Source: an uncultured Saprospiraceae bacterium (GTDB lineage: Bacteria; Bacteroidota; Bacteroidia; Chitinophagales; Saprospiraceae). Taken from it: a DNA stretch of 64,000 bases. Below, piece after piece: positions 8,339 to 17,028 of this stretch. Both the position numbers and the translations under genes were made by a program. Positions within the stretch are counted from its first letter, which is position 1. Every line of letters starts with the position of its first letter. The stretch is from contig CALGAW010000045.1 in NCBI GenBank assembly GCA_937959115.1, positions 56,454-120,453 of the forward strand. Direction: 5' to 3'. The notes under the pieces are model-generated. The model was not told the origin of the DNA. It saw only the letters and a program-made list of their open reading frames with translations, and made no database searches.

Positions 8339-11300
8339 TTATGTTTGGGAAAAACGTCTTTCAGCTACTTTCGGCATACCTGCAAACACCAATAATTTTA
8401 ATTCAAGCGCAGTGAGATTAATATCTGTTGTATATCCAGATCGAATATCTGTGAGCGTATCAGAGCCATTGTATACTCGTACTATTTTGTAGGAATCTTT
8501 CAACAATATTCCATTCTTTCGAAGCGTCAGTTTAATCGGAATTGGGCTTTGGTGGGTAATGTAAAACAAGTGTATTCCTTGCTCTCCAGAAAATATTTCA
8601 GAAATATTAAATCCTTTAAGAATCAATCTTCCTTGCTTTTTATTTACCTTATATTCAATGCCTAAGTCTTCAGCAAGACGTTCATAAATTTCAATTAAAT
8701 GTTGGATTTCTCCTTTACCTAAATTAGAAATGTAGGAGGTAAATTGAACTTCTATTTCTTCTAAATCATCCGTCAAAAATCCTTTGGTAAAAGCGAAAAG
8801 AAATTCAAAATTTAGAAAATCATTGAAATAAGAACTCTTTGTTTTATCAAATTGATTTTGCCCAAATTTGTAGGCATTCTTTAATTCTTCTAATCCTTCT
8901 TTCTGAAAATACTTATCCTTATTCATTTCCCGAACGGCCTTTTCTGATCCTTCATTGTTTGCAACAAAACTAGATCCTCTAACTCGTTTCAACCGCATCG
9001 GGATGATTTGGTTTCCTTCTATGATATCATGGCCAAACCCCAGTTCCTGTCGCTTAAACCGCTCTCGCATTTCATCAAAACTATCCCGTAGCGCATACAC
9101 ATGAATCGTGTCTCGATCGAGGTCAACTGTATTGATCAATACCGAATGATCCCTAGGCAATTGATCTTCTAGATAATCGAGATCTCTTAGCAGATTTCTG
9201 TAAAACCGCTTCCCTTTATGGTCGATTGGCATCACAGGCAACCAGTCAGATGGTAATTCCTCCACAAAATCTAACGGTGTGATCACAGGAAACAGTTTTC
9301 CGTCCTTCAACTTAATCTCAAACAAGATCGGCCGATCCGAGTAATGAGAAATGAGTTGTTCCGCAGATAAAGCAGTCAGATCACGTTCTATTTGTCGCTT
9401 CAATGCTCGCCCACCCATCCTAGAGTTAAAGCCACGTTCGGCTACCCACTTCAAGGCATCTTGGCTTACATTCAATAATGTTGTTCTTCGCACAAAGCCA
9501 TCTCGACTGAGTAATTCCTTGATCTGTAAATTAGCAATCTTATAGATATGGGATAACTCCAAGGGATTAAAAATCACTATTTGGTCGATCCGATTGACAA
9601 ATTCTGGTCTAAAATTTCGTTCTACTGCCTTTTGAAAGATCAGCGCTTCCTCTTCATTTGATGACGAAAAACCAACTTTTGCTTTTGCGTCTTGCGCTCC
9701 AACATTCGACGTCATGATGATAATCGTATTGGTAAAATCAACCGTTCTCCCTTGACTATCAGTCAAGCGGCCATCATCTAGCACCTGCAGCAGCAAATCA
9801 TGAACTTTCGGATGTGCCTTCTCTATTTCATCAAACAAGATGATTCCAAATGGCTTATACCGCACCGCTCCAGTCAGTTGTCCTTGAGGATTCATAGAAT
9901 CACCAATCAACCGATCAACCGCATAAGCATCAATGTATTCATTCATGTCAAAGCGAATCAGCTGTTCTTTATTGCCAGTTAGAAAATTACAAAGTACTTT
10001 TGCTGCTTGTGTTTTACCAACACCAGTAGGTCCGATAAATAGAAAAGACCCGAAGGGTTTATTAGGATCATTTAGCTTTGCTTTGACTGTATGAATTACA
10101 TTTGCCAAGCAGTCTACTGCAGCTTCTTGTCCAACAAGATTCCTAGAAATCTCCTTGCGTAATTCAGTACTGTCTAGTAAATAAGTATCATCAAATATTT
10201 CAAGTTGAAGTCCACTAGTTGCTTCAAACTCTGTTCTAATCTCATGTGCATCAATTGACCGATACTTATATTTATTGGCTAGCTGGCGCATCAAATCAAT
10301 AATGCTGCCTGGTAAAGATCGGTGTTTCCAGTAATTTCGATGGATGCTAAACAGCTGAGGTATTGCCATTGAGTTGATCTGGCAGCTGTAGTCTAATTCG
10401 ATGTGTTTACGTTGTTCAGCCACCATTTTCACAGCAGTTTCCACATCTGGTTCTGAAACGCGAACGACTTGAAACAGGTCCGCAAATCGACGATCTTGTT
10501 CTTGTAGTACTTTCCACTCATCTGGAGTCGCAATCATAATAATTTGAAGGAGACGTTTTTCCAGATAAGGTTTCAACACATCACTAAGTGTCATGTTATT
10601 CTGAGCTGATTTCCCAATACGAAGCATTGCCACAATATTAGAAATCACCATTTTATCTGATTTCAGTTTCAGTTCTTTGCTACGCTCTAGTAAGTGATTA
10701 AGAATGGATTCGAATCGCTTTTGCCACATACCTACAATGCTCATTCCTGCAATGATTCGAGTTGGATCAACCCACCACATACGTTCTTGATCCTGGAAAT
10801 TTTTATTGCGATTTTTGCGCTGATATCGAAAGACAACTTCTTCAATAATGCTTGATTTCCCCACCCCTTCTTTGCCAAGTAGCACAATCGGTGTATTGTG
10901 TACCTGATAGATGATATTGTATACTCTATTCACGATTTCTTCGCAATGATATGCACGTCGAAGTTCAGAAGGATAATCAAGGTTCAGATCACGTCCCACC
11001 TTATTTAATTCGACCCAACCGTCAAAATTCTCATTATTTCCAGCACTACTAAAGAAAAAAGCAGGGAGTTCATCCTTCAGTTTTAAATTTTCATACTTTA
11101 TGTTCAGGTTGATTTCAATTGAAGTAACAAACGAATTTTTCGAAGCTGCATAATTTTCAATTTCTATTTTCTCACCCGTTTCTTTTCTTATTTCCTTAAG
11201 ATGTTGAACGATGTATTCCTTTACTTGTCCCTTGTAATCTGGTTTTCCTTTTTCAGTCTTTTTGATTAAAAGGATGTGATTATCAAAAGCAGGTAAGATG

Positions 11301-11629
11301 GCAAACTGATGTTCTTTTACTGAAAACAAGGCAAATGAAAACTTTTCGGAAAAAAACTGTTTACCGGTTTCAAATTCAAGTTTTACGGTTTTAAATTTTA
11401 GTTTTGGATTAAACTTATACCAAAGTAGAAAATTACGGTTATCGCTGTTCAGCACAAATCCTTTAAACCGTGTTCTGAGTTCTTTTTTAAAGTTGTTAAT
11501 CGCAATTTCAAATCGTTGATGACTCGCTTCTGGGTAATTGAGAAAAAGTGGCTTAATATGGTAAGCAAGTTGGTCACCAACCTTTACAGTTTGCACAATT
11601 ACAGGAAATTCGAATGCGATATGACTCAT
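8339..11629 (-). CDS. ClpB/ClpA-like double AAA+ ATPase with degenerate D1
   Basis: A 1,096-residue protein with two Clp/Hsp100 AAA+ modules. D1 (about 225-450) has Walker A GKEGVGKS (252-259) and the arginine-finger-like DRRF (379-382), but the Walker B/acidic position reads KMVISNIVAML, without the Asp-Glu. No ClpB middle coiled coil separates D1 and D2. D2 (about 490-770) is canonical: GPTGVGKT (533-540), Walker B IILFDEIEKAHP (596-607), sensor 1 MTSNVGA and sensor 2 GGRAL (739-743). The N-terminal ~220 residues do not look like a Clp N-domain, and about 330 C-terminal residues extend beyond D2 with no recognised domain. No ClpP-loop was identified. It is therefore a remodelling ATPase of unknown substrate rather than ClpB itself. 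A four-helix-bundle gene follows on the same strand. Confidence 0.85.
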   Translation of the reverse strand: MSHIAFEFPVIVQTVKVGDQLAYHIKPLFLNYPEASHQRFEIAINNFKKELRTRFKGFVLNSDNRNFLLWYKFNPKLKFKTVKLEFETGKQFFSEKFSFALFSVKEHQFAILPAFDNHILLIKKTEKGKPDYKGQVKEYIVQHLKEIRKETGEKIEIENYAASKNSFVTSIEINLNIKYENLKLKDELPAFFFSSAGNNENFDGWVELNKVGRDLNLDYPSELRRAYHCEEIVNRVYNIIYQVHNTPIVLLGKEGVGKSSIIEEVVFRYQRKNRNKNFQDQERMWWVDPTRIIAGMSIVGMWQKRFESILNHLLERSKELKLKSDKMVISNIVAMLRIGKSAQNNMTLSDVLKPYLEKRLLQIIMIATPDEWKVLQEQDRRFADLFQVVRVSEPDVETAVKMVAEQRKHIELDYSCQINSMAIPQLFSIHRNYWKHRSLPGSIIDLMRQLANKYKYRSIDAHEIRTEFEATSGLQLEIFDDTYLLDSTELRKEISRNLVGQEAAVDCLANVIHTVKAKLNDPNKPFGSFLFIGPTGVGKTQAAKVLCNFLTGNKEQLIRFDMNEYIDAYAVDRLIGDSMNPQGQLTGAVRYKPFGIILFDEIEKAHPKVHDLLLQVLDDGRLTDSQGRTVDFTNTIIIMTSNVGAQDAKAKVGFSSSNEEEALIFQKAVERNFRPEFVNRIDQIVIFNPLELSHIYKIANLQIKELLSRDGFVRRTTLLNVSQDALKWVAERGFNSRMGGRALKRQIERDLTALSAEQLISHYSDRPILFEIKLKDGKLFPVITPLDFVEELPSDWLPVMPIDHKGKRFYRNLLRDLDYLEDQLPRDHSVLINTVDLDRDTIHVYALRDSFDEMRERFKRQELGFGHDIIEGNQIIPMRLKRVRGSSFVANNEGSEKAVREMNKDKYFQKEGLEELKNAYKFGQNQFDKTKSSYFNDFLNFEFLFAFTKGFLTDDLEEIEVQFTSYISNLGKGEIQHLIEIYERLAEDLGIEYKVNKKQGRLILKGFNISEIFSGEQGIHLFYITHQSPIPIKLTLRKNGILLKDSYKIVRVYNGSDTLTDIRSGYTTDINLTALELKLLVFAGMPKVAERRFSQT

Positions 11630-12058
11630 GAGTTATTGAATGGGATTTTTCACAAAATAAAAAAATATATTTCAGTATTTGTAAATTTAAGCCTGATAAT
11701 TAACAGAATATATAGTGGATTACTAGGAAACAACTTGAATTTCGCTTTAAATTTTCAAGTAAGAATGCTCATTTACAATCTTACTTTTTTATTCCACATA
11801 ACTAAATCGCTATAAATCAAATAACTAACTTACGTTAATGGAATGCATTTGTGGTATTCAAATTTTAATTCTAATTTTGTAGCACGTAACACACTCAATT
11901 CTAATCGAAAATGTAGGAAATTAAAACAAAAAAAGAAACGGTCTCTTATTTTTCTATGCGTAACTGAATACAAATCAGCAATTTAAACCGTTTCAACAAA
12001 AATGACAATTTTCATAGAACTTTAGAAGCGTTTTAACACAAGGAAATTAAATCTAATT
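11630..12058. other. Intergenic region between divergent genes
   Basis: About 430 bp between the leftward ClpB-like gene and the rightward DUF1801 gene. It contains a strong candidate rightward promoter (11848-11879) and, downstream of it, an 8-bp inverted repeat (GAAACGGT at 11935-11942, ACCGTTTC at 11987-11994) in the presumed 5' untranslated region. No coding sequence is supported. Confidence 0.5.
11848..11879 (+). promoter_or_regulatory. Bacteroidetes-type promoter, TTTG-N20-TAATTTTG
   Basis: TTTG at 11848-11851 and TAATTTTG at 11872-11879 are separated by 20 nt, an exact match to the Bacteroidetes -33/-7 consensus. It points towards the DUF1801 gene, whose ATG is 180 bp downstream, so that gene would have a long leader carrying the GAAACGGT/ACCGTTTC inverted repeat. 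Confidence 0.5.
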
Positions 12059-12652
12059 ATGGCAAAAACAATAAAAGAGTACATTGGTAATCTAACAGAA
12101 TGGAAACCATCTATTCTCAAATTACAAGCCTTGGTTTTATCTGCGGGGTTAGACGAATCTATCAAATGGGGAGCTCCCACCTACAGCTACAAAAGTAAAA
12201 ATGTTCTTGGAATTGCCGCTTTCAAACGCCATACTTGCATCTGGTTTTTTCATGGAACATTCCTCGAGGATAAAAGTAACAAATTAAATATCTCTCTAAA
12301 AACCACTACAGCAATGCGTCAGTGGCGATTCGAGTCACTAGAATCGATTGAAAAAGACAGTGACCTGATCCTAACCTATGTCAAAGAAGCCATCGAAAAC
12401 GAAATACAAGGAAAACGGATCACAAGACAAAAGAACGCTTCACCAATCCTAGTACCAAAGGAATTACAACTCCGCCTCAACCAAGATAAAACTTTGACTG
12501 AGCATTTCAATAAACTTACCCCTTCTAACCAAAGAGAATACTGCACACATATTGCTGATGCAAAACGAGACGCAACCAAGCAAAACCGCCTAGAAAAAAT
12601 CATCCCGATGATCAAAGCTCAAAAAGGATTAAACGATAAGTATAAAAGGTGA
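12059..12652 (+). CDS. DUF1801 / YdeI-OmpD-associated family protein
   Basis: A 197-residue cytoplasmic protein. The N-terminal ~115 residues match the DUF1801 (YdhG-like) pattern: EWKPSILKLQALVLSAGLDE, then ESIKWGAPTYSY, NVLGIAAFKRHTCIWFFHG and TTTAMRQWRFESL. The C-terminal ~70 residues (PKELQLRLNQDKTLTEHFNK...NQREYCTHIADAKRDATKQN) match the YdeI/OmpD-associated helical domain. Both domains are common together in Bacteroidota; no enzymatic activity is established. The gene stands alone, with a long leader from the candidate promoter at 11848-11879, and converges on the hydrolase gene at 12739. Confidence 0.85.
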   Translation: MAKTIKEYIGNLTEWKPSILKLQALVLSAGLDESIKWGAPTYSYKSKNVLGIAAFKRHTCIWFFHGTFLEDKSNKLNISLKTTTAMRQWRFESLESIEKDSDLILTYVKEAIENEIQGKRITRQKNASPILVPKELQLRLNQDKTLTEHFNKLTPSNQREYCTHIADAKRDATKQNRLEKIIPMIKAQKGLNDKYKR

Positions 12653-12738
12653 TTTTTTAATAAATAATTGTTTCGCGCTTCTAGTGCTTATTAACGCGAT
12701 AAGGATAAATAATTAGGAGTTACAGTCCTTACGTTCTT

Positions 12739-13404
12739 TCATAGAATATTTCCTATAAACTTTCGCACCAAGCCAGCTAGTTCCAAGATTATCTCTTCCT
12801 GTGTTTTACCAGAGCGCTTCAACATCTTAAATGAGTGATCAGCTCCTTCGATAATCTGTAAATCAGCCGTATCCAATCCGTTGCAAACAGATTCGATCAT
12901 CGGTATTTGGGCCAATGTGTCTCGTGTCCCTTGCAAAAACAACATCGGCAGCGGGACTTCCCGCAAATGAGCTGCTCGCTCTACCCCTGGCTTACCAGGA
13001 GCATGCAACGGGAAACCGAAAAAGACTAATCCCTTCACTCCATCCAATGCCTCTTGAGCAGCCAATTGCGATGCCATCCGACCTCCAAATGACTTCCCAG
13101 CAAGAAATACAGGCAAGTCACTCACTGTTTTCAGGGTTGCTAGAGCCGCTTTTATCGCTCCAATTGCCTTCTTAGGGCGGTCTGGTGCTTTGTTCCCCTT
13201 CTCCATGTACAAGAAGTTAAACCGCAAGGTCGCAATCCCGTTCTCAGCAAGCGCACCGCTCAATTGTTCCATAAAAGGATGTCGCATTCCTGCTCCAGCG
13301 CCGTGTGCAAGCAGCAAAATGCTATCAGACTGCTTTGGCCGGTTCAAAATTCCTGTAACAGAAGCTTCAAATTCTGGCACTGCTATATTTATCTCTTTTT
13401 TCAT
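12739..13404 (-). CDS. Alpha/beta hydrolase, Tex30/KANL3 family
   Basis: A 221-residue alpha/beta hydrolase of the small dienelactone-hydrolase-like Tex30/KANL3 family. The oxyanion region is LLAHGAGAGMRHPFM (31-45), the nucleophile elbow is AGKSFGGRM with Ser105, and the likely remaining triad members are Asp162 in LQGTRDTLA and His190 in EGADHSFKM. The complete triad implies an active hydrolase, substrate unknown. No signal peptide is present, so it is cytoplasmic. The gene is divergent from the membrane-protein gene at 13446 with only a 41-bp intergenic gap that must hold both promoters. Confidence 0.88.
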   Translation of the reverse strand: MKKEINIAVPEFEASVTGILNRPKQSDSILLLAHGAGAGMRHPFMEQLSGALAENGIATLRFNFLYMEKGNKAPDRPKKAIGAIKAALATLKTVSDLPVFLAGKSFGGRMASQLAAQEALDGVKGLVFFGFPLHAPGKPGVERAAHLREVPLPMLFLQGTRDTLAQIPMIESVCNGLDTADLQIIEGADHSFKMLKRSGKTQEEIILELAGLVRKFIGNIL

Positions 13405-13445
13405 CCGCCAAAAATAATAACTTTATACCGAAAATTAGATTCAAT

Positions 13446-14039
13446 ATGAGCAAAGGCATTTGGGATTGGCAACTTGTAACTGTTATCCTTACAGTGGCAT
13501 CCCTTTTATTTGGAGGGTTCATACTCCTTGAAGGATTTACCGAAGAAGGCATCCGTCTAATCATCCGTTGGAGTGCTCGGTTTAGTGTTTGCTGTTTTGC
13601 GCTTGCCTTTGGCGGTGGTGCTATGCACAAACGTATTCAAAACTCGTTTTCATTTTGGATATTCCGCAATCGAAAATTCTTTGGAATTTCCTTCGCGTTG
13701 TTGCATTTGAGTCATCTAGTAGCCTTATTTGTGTTGCAAGCCGCATTCCATCCCATTTTCCAGATAGCGGCAACCATCAATCTTTTGGTAGGGTTTGGCG
13801 CCTACTGCTTTCTAATCCTTATGTTACTCACGTCGTTTGATCGATTCAAAAAGCAACTCTCGCACAAGCAATGGAAGCGACTTCACACCATCGGCGGGTA
13901 TTGGATATTTGGTGTCTTCTTCAGCTCCTACTTTAAGGCAGTTCTACGAGGTGAATACTACGATTTTATCTTTCTCTCCATTCTACTCATTGTACTAGGA
14001 TTAAGAATCTGGAAAATGATGATTGACCGAAAAAATTAA
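13446..14039 (+). CDS. Ferric reductase-like (MsrQ-type) membrane protein
   Basis: A 197-residue polytopic membrane protein with about five to six hydrophobic segments. The pattern RKFFGISFALLHLSHLVALF, followed by a helix, a FLILMLLTSFDRF segment and QWKRLHTIGGYWIF, matches the ferric reductase-like transmembrane domain of MsrQ/YedZ, where His residues (here in LLHLSH and RLHTI) bind heme b. MsrQ passes electrons from the membrane to the periplasmic MsrP; no msrP gene is adjacent, so the electron acceptor is unknown. The gene is divergent from the Tex30-like hydrolase and 65 bp upstream of bioD. Confidence 0.75.
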   Translation: MSKGIWDWQLVTVILTVASLLFGGFILLEGFTEEGIRLIIRWSARFSVCCFALAFGGGAMHKRIQNSFSFWIFRNRKFFGISFALLHLSHLVALFVLQAAFHPIFQIAATINLLVGFGAYCFLILMLLTSFDRFKKQLSHKQWKRLHTIGGYWIFGVFFSSYFKAVLRGEYYDFIFLSILLIVLGLRIWKMMIDRKN

Positions 14040-14049
14040 TCTTTAATCA

Positions 14050-14082
14050 TTGACAATTAATAAGTAACAATTACTATTTTCG
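14050..14082 (+). promoter_or_regulatory. Possible promoter of bioD
   Basis: TTG at 14050-14052 and TATTTTCG at 14075-14082 resemble the Bacteroidetes -33/-7 pair, with one mismatch in the -7 box and a 22-nt spacer. It ends 22 nt upstream of the bioD ATG. Weak on its own. Confidence 0.3.
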
Positions 14083-14104
14083 CCGAAATTAATCCAAACA
14101 CAAG

Positions 14105-14716
14105 ATGAAGCGACTATTTGTAACTGGTATAGGCACAGAGATCGGAAAAACAGTCATCAGTGCGATCTTGACTGAAGCACTCAAAGCAGACTACTGGAAA
14201 CCCGTTCAATCGGGTGATTTGCACAATAGTGATAGCATGAAGATTCAAGTACTCACTAGTTTTGACGTCAACCTTCATCCAGAAACCTATCAGCTAAATA
14301 CACCAGCCTCACCGCATCACTCTGCAGCAGTAGACGGTATTGAAATCGACCTCAACCGTTTTCAGCTTCCAGAGACAACCAATCACCTGATTGTAGAAGG
14401 AGCAGGGGGCTTGCATGTACCGCTCAATGATAAGGAGCTTATTATTGATTTGATTAAGCAATTAAACATCCCAGTCGTTTTGGTTTCCCAAAACTATTTA
14501 GGAAGCATCAACCATACGTTACTATCGATTGAAGCACTTCAAAAGAGAGATATTCCAATTGAAGGAATCATTTTTAATGGTAAGAAAAACAAAAGTACGG
14601 AAGAAGTTATCTGTTCCTATACAGGAATAAAATGCCTAGGTAACATAGAAGAAACACAAGAGGTTACGCAGGGTTTCATTCAAAAACAAGCATTATTCTT
14701 TAAATATTTACAATAG
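14105..14716 (+). CDS. bioD: Dethiobiotin synthetase
   Basis: BioD closes the ureido ring of dethiobiotin from 7,8-diaminopelargonate, CO2 and ATP, the penultimate step of biotin synthesis, in the cytoplasm. The 203-residue protein has the P-loop GIGTEIGKT (8-16), KPVQSG (32-37) and the second nucleotide/substrate loop VEGAGGLHVPL (97-107), all intact, and the usual length (about 200-230). No other bio genes are in the window, so in this genome the pathway is split or lies elsewhere. Confidence 0.96.
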   Translation: MKRLFVTGIGTEIGKTVISAILTEALKADYWKPVQSGDLHNSDSMKIQVLTSFDVNLHPETYQLNTPASPHHSAAVDGIEIDLNRFQLPETTNHLIVEGAGGLHVPLNDKELIIDLIKQLNIPVVLVSQNYLGSINHTLLSIEALQKRDIPIEGIIFNGKKNKSTEEVICSYTGIKCLGNIEETQEVTQGFIQKQALFFKYLQ

Positions 14717-14987
14717 CCTCAAGCGTCTTTTATCCGACAAAATCTAAATTGGACTAACAAAAATCCTACTTACACCGTTTTAGTTTGTGGAATAATAGTA
14801 TTTTTACTACCCAAAACACTTAATACATGAAATTGATTTCCTTGAGGAATTCAATAATTGGGCAACTATCCAAGTTGTACTCCATTATTGATATTCATGC
14901 CTGTATCAGACTACTTTTCAGTAGTACCTATCAACTTTCACAAGTTAAAGCAAAAGGAAATTTAACTTCTCAACCTCCTAGTATACT

Positions 14988-16037
14988 ATGAATAATTCCC
15001 AAGCAGATGCAAAGATTATTGTATTAGCCTGGCCAGACGTTTTTGTTTCTGGAGTTGATGGCTTCTATGAACCATTGTTTAAAAGCCTAGGCATACAACA
15101 CAGTGGAAAATACAAAGCAGGACATGCCGCACTCGTTTTAATAAATAATGAGACTGGACACTGTGAATTTTTTGATTTTGGTCGATACATTACTCCAGAT
15201 GGTAAAGGCAGAGTTCGTGGAGCAAAAACAGACCCAGAAGTCGCAGTACCAATAAAAGCAAAAATACAAGATAATCGAGTCACCAATTTAGAAGAAATAT
15301 TGCTATGGCTAGATGCAAATGAGAAGATTACGCATGGTGAAGGAAGAATGATTGCGTCTGTTTGTCAGGAAGTTAGTTACAAAGCAGCAAAGTCTTTTGT
15401 TGAAAAAGAACAGAATAAGGGAAGCTGGAGATACAGTCCATTCCACTTAATTGCTACAAATTGTAGCCGATTTGTGGCTGATGTTTGTCGTGCAGGTAGT
15501 CTTAATAAATGGATCAAAGTAAAAAACGCAGTTCGGATTACGTTCACCCCATCACCGCTTGGCAATGTTTATAACAGCCGATCGAGTCCCAAAATGTACC
15601 GTGTTCAAAATGGTAAAATTTCGACCTACCCTGCTCGTTTGTCTAACGTTTTAAGGGATGTTTTGCTTGGATTCCTTGACAAACCATCTACAAACGGGGA
15701 CTTCTGCCTCATTGGCACAGTTGAAGAACCTGATCGACCTTCTTCACTAGAGCCAACAGCTGTTTGGCTAGGAGGAAAAGGAGCAGGTGTCTGGTTCCAG
15801 CAAAATCCGAATACCGTTTTACCGGACAATCTAATGGCGATTCAACGGATATCTGCCGAGGGAACGCTTGATTTTGAACGCAATTACAGTCTTCCTGAAG
15901 GTTTTAACAAAAAAGAAACATTTCAGTTTGTTTATGACTGCAATGCACACTACTGCACTGTTAATCAAGGAGAAAACCAGTATCGGTTAGACGTAGTTAA
16001 AGAGCCCCAACACGTATTATCATCTGCAAATAGGTAA
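14988..16037 (+). CDS. Papain-like His/Cys protein (DUF6695-like), possible hydrolase
   Basis: A 349-residue protein without signal peptide. The N-terminal half carries AGHAALVLINNETG with His46, then CEFFDFGRYITPDGKGR, and later FHLIATNCSRFVADVC with Cys159. A His before a Cys in 'GHAAL' and 'TNCSxFV' contexts is the arrangement of circularly permuted NlpC/P60-type papain-like folds, so a hydrolase or acyl/lipid-handling role is inferred. I recall similar Bacteroidota proteins named DUF6695, but this is not verified. The C-terminal ~140 residues look beta-rich and have no recognised domain. It is preceded by 271 bp without a gene. Confidence 0.6.
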   Translation: MNNSQADAKIIVLAWPDVFVSGVDGFYEPLFKSLGIQHSGKYKAGHAALVLINNETGHCEFFDFGRYITPDGKGRVRGAKTDPEVAVPIKAKIQDNRVTNLEEILLWLDANEKITHGEGRMIASVCQEVSYKAAKSFVEKEQNKGSWRYSPFHLIATNCSRFVADVCRAGSLNKWIKVKNAVRITFTPSPLGNVYNSRSSPKMYRVQNGKISTYPARLSNVLRDVLLGFLDKPSTNGDFCLIGTVEEPDRPSSLEPTAVWLGGKGAGVWFQQNPNTVLPDNLMAIQRISAEGTLDFERNYSLPEGFNKKETFQFVYDCNAHYCTVNQGENQYRLDVVKEPQHVLSSANR

Positions 16038-16047
16038 TTGTCTGTCG

Positions 16048-16083
16048 TTTGTTAGATTATTCCTATGGAATAATTTATTTTTG
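16048..16083 (+). promoter_or_regulatory. Candidate lspA promoter with perfect dyad between the boxes
   Basis: TATTTTTG at 16076-16083 is an exact TAnnTTTG -7 box 17 nt before the lspA ATG; TTTG at 16048-16051 could be the -33 box but the 24-nt spacer is long. Between them lies a perfect 8-bp dyad, ATTATTCC (16056-16063) and GGAATAAT (16067-16074) with a 3-nt centre, which would suit a dimeric regulator. Confidence 0.4.
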
Positions 16084-16100
16084 CGTCCTAACATTCAATT

Positions 16101-16787
16101 ATGAAGGCAGTCCACTATTATCTTATTATAGTTATCGTTGTGGTTTTAGATCAGATATCTAAGATGGCCGTCTATTTCAATATGACGCTCAATGAGGATA
16201 TCCCAGTACTCGGTACTTGGTTCCGACTACACTATATCTTGAATGAAGGGATGGCCTTTGGCATTACGCTTGACAATGACTACGGGAAGCTATTTTTATC
16301 GTTGTTTCGAATCATTGCTATCGCTATACTGATCTACTTTTTCCAAGGACAAATTAAGCAGAAGGCGAACAAATTCCTGTTAGTCAGCCTTGCATTAATA
16401 ATTGGAGGAGCTCTTGGGAATGGTATTGATAGTGTTTTTTATGGTGTTTTACTTGATAACGCTGCGCCTGGCTCTATTACACCTTGGCTGCACGGGCAAG
16501 TCATTGACATGCTTTACTTCCCCTTGTTTAATGGACGCTTCCCAGAATGGTTACCTTTTGTAGGCGGCAACTATTTTTCATTTTTTAGTGCGATTTTCAA
16601 CCTAGCCGACACAGCAATCTTCCTAGGCGCGGTGAGCATCATTCTATTTCATAATAGAATGTTTGAAGATGAACAACAACCAGAAGTACCAGATGCTCCT
16701 GAAACAAACACCAATCCGGCTGAAAATCTGCTTGACGAAAATAGTGTAGTAGAGAATATAGAGCCCACCCAAACCGATCCTCATTAA
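16101..16787 (+). CDS. lspA: Lipoprotein signal peptidase II
   Basis: LspA is the inner-membrane aspartyl protease that cleaves prolipoprotein signal peptides before the lipidated Cys. The 228-residue protein has four transmembrane helices and the conserved motifs VVVLDQISK (13-21), ILNEGMAFG (46-54), GNGID with catalytic Asp110, and FNLADTAI with catalytic Asp170. The GNxxDR motif reads GNGIDS here. As in other Bacteroidota the loop between the two Asp residues is long (about 60 residues). An acidic, Pro-rich cytoplasmic tail of about 45 residues is unusual. It is transcribed alone. Confidence 0.94.
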   Translation: MKAVHYYLIIVIVVVLDQISKMAVYFNMTLNEDIPVLGTWFRLHYILNEGMAFGITLDNDYGKLFLSLFRIIAIAILIYFFQGQIKQKANKFLLVSLALIIGGALGNGIDSVFYGVLLDNAAPGSITPWLHGQVIDMLYFPLFNGRFPEWLPFVGGNYFSFFSAIFNLADTAIFLGAVSIILFHNRMFEDEQQPEVPDAPETNTNPAENLLDENSVVENIEPTQTDPH

Positions 16788-17028
16788 CTGATACTGCGCT
16801 ACAAATCAGGTGCTAAAATCAAAATCAGTTTTCAAGTAACGAATCCACATACCTTACGTAAACTTAAAAAACAATAATTAACAATCATTGTTAAAGGAAT
16901 TATGTAATTATAGATCAAGCTTAGCTAAACGATTCTAATGTAAGATTAACGCCAATTTTACACCAGTTTTGCATTTAATATGCTATATTTAATGTCCATT
17001 TTCAAAAAAATCAGATAAACAAAACAAT

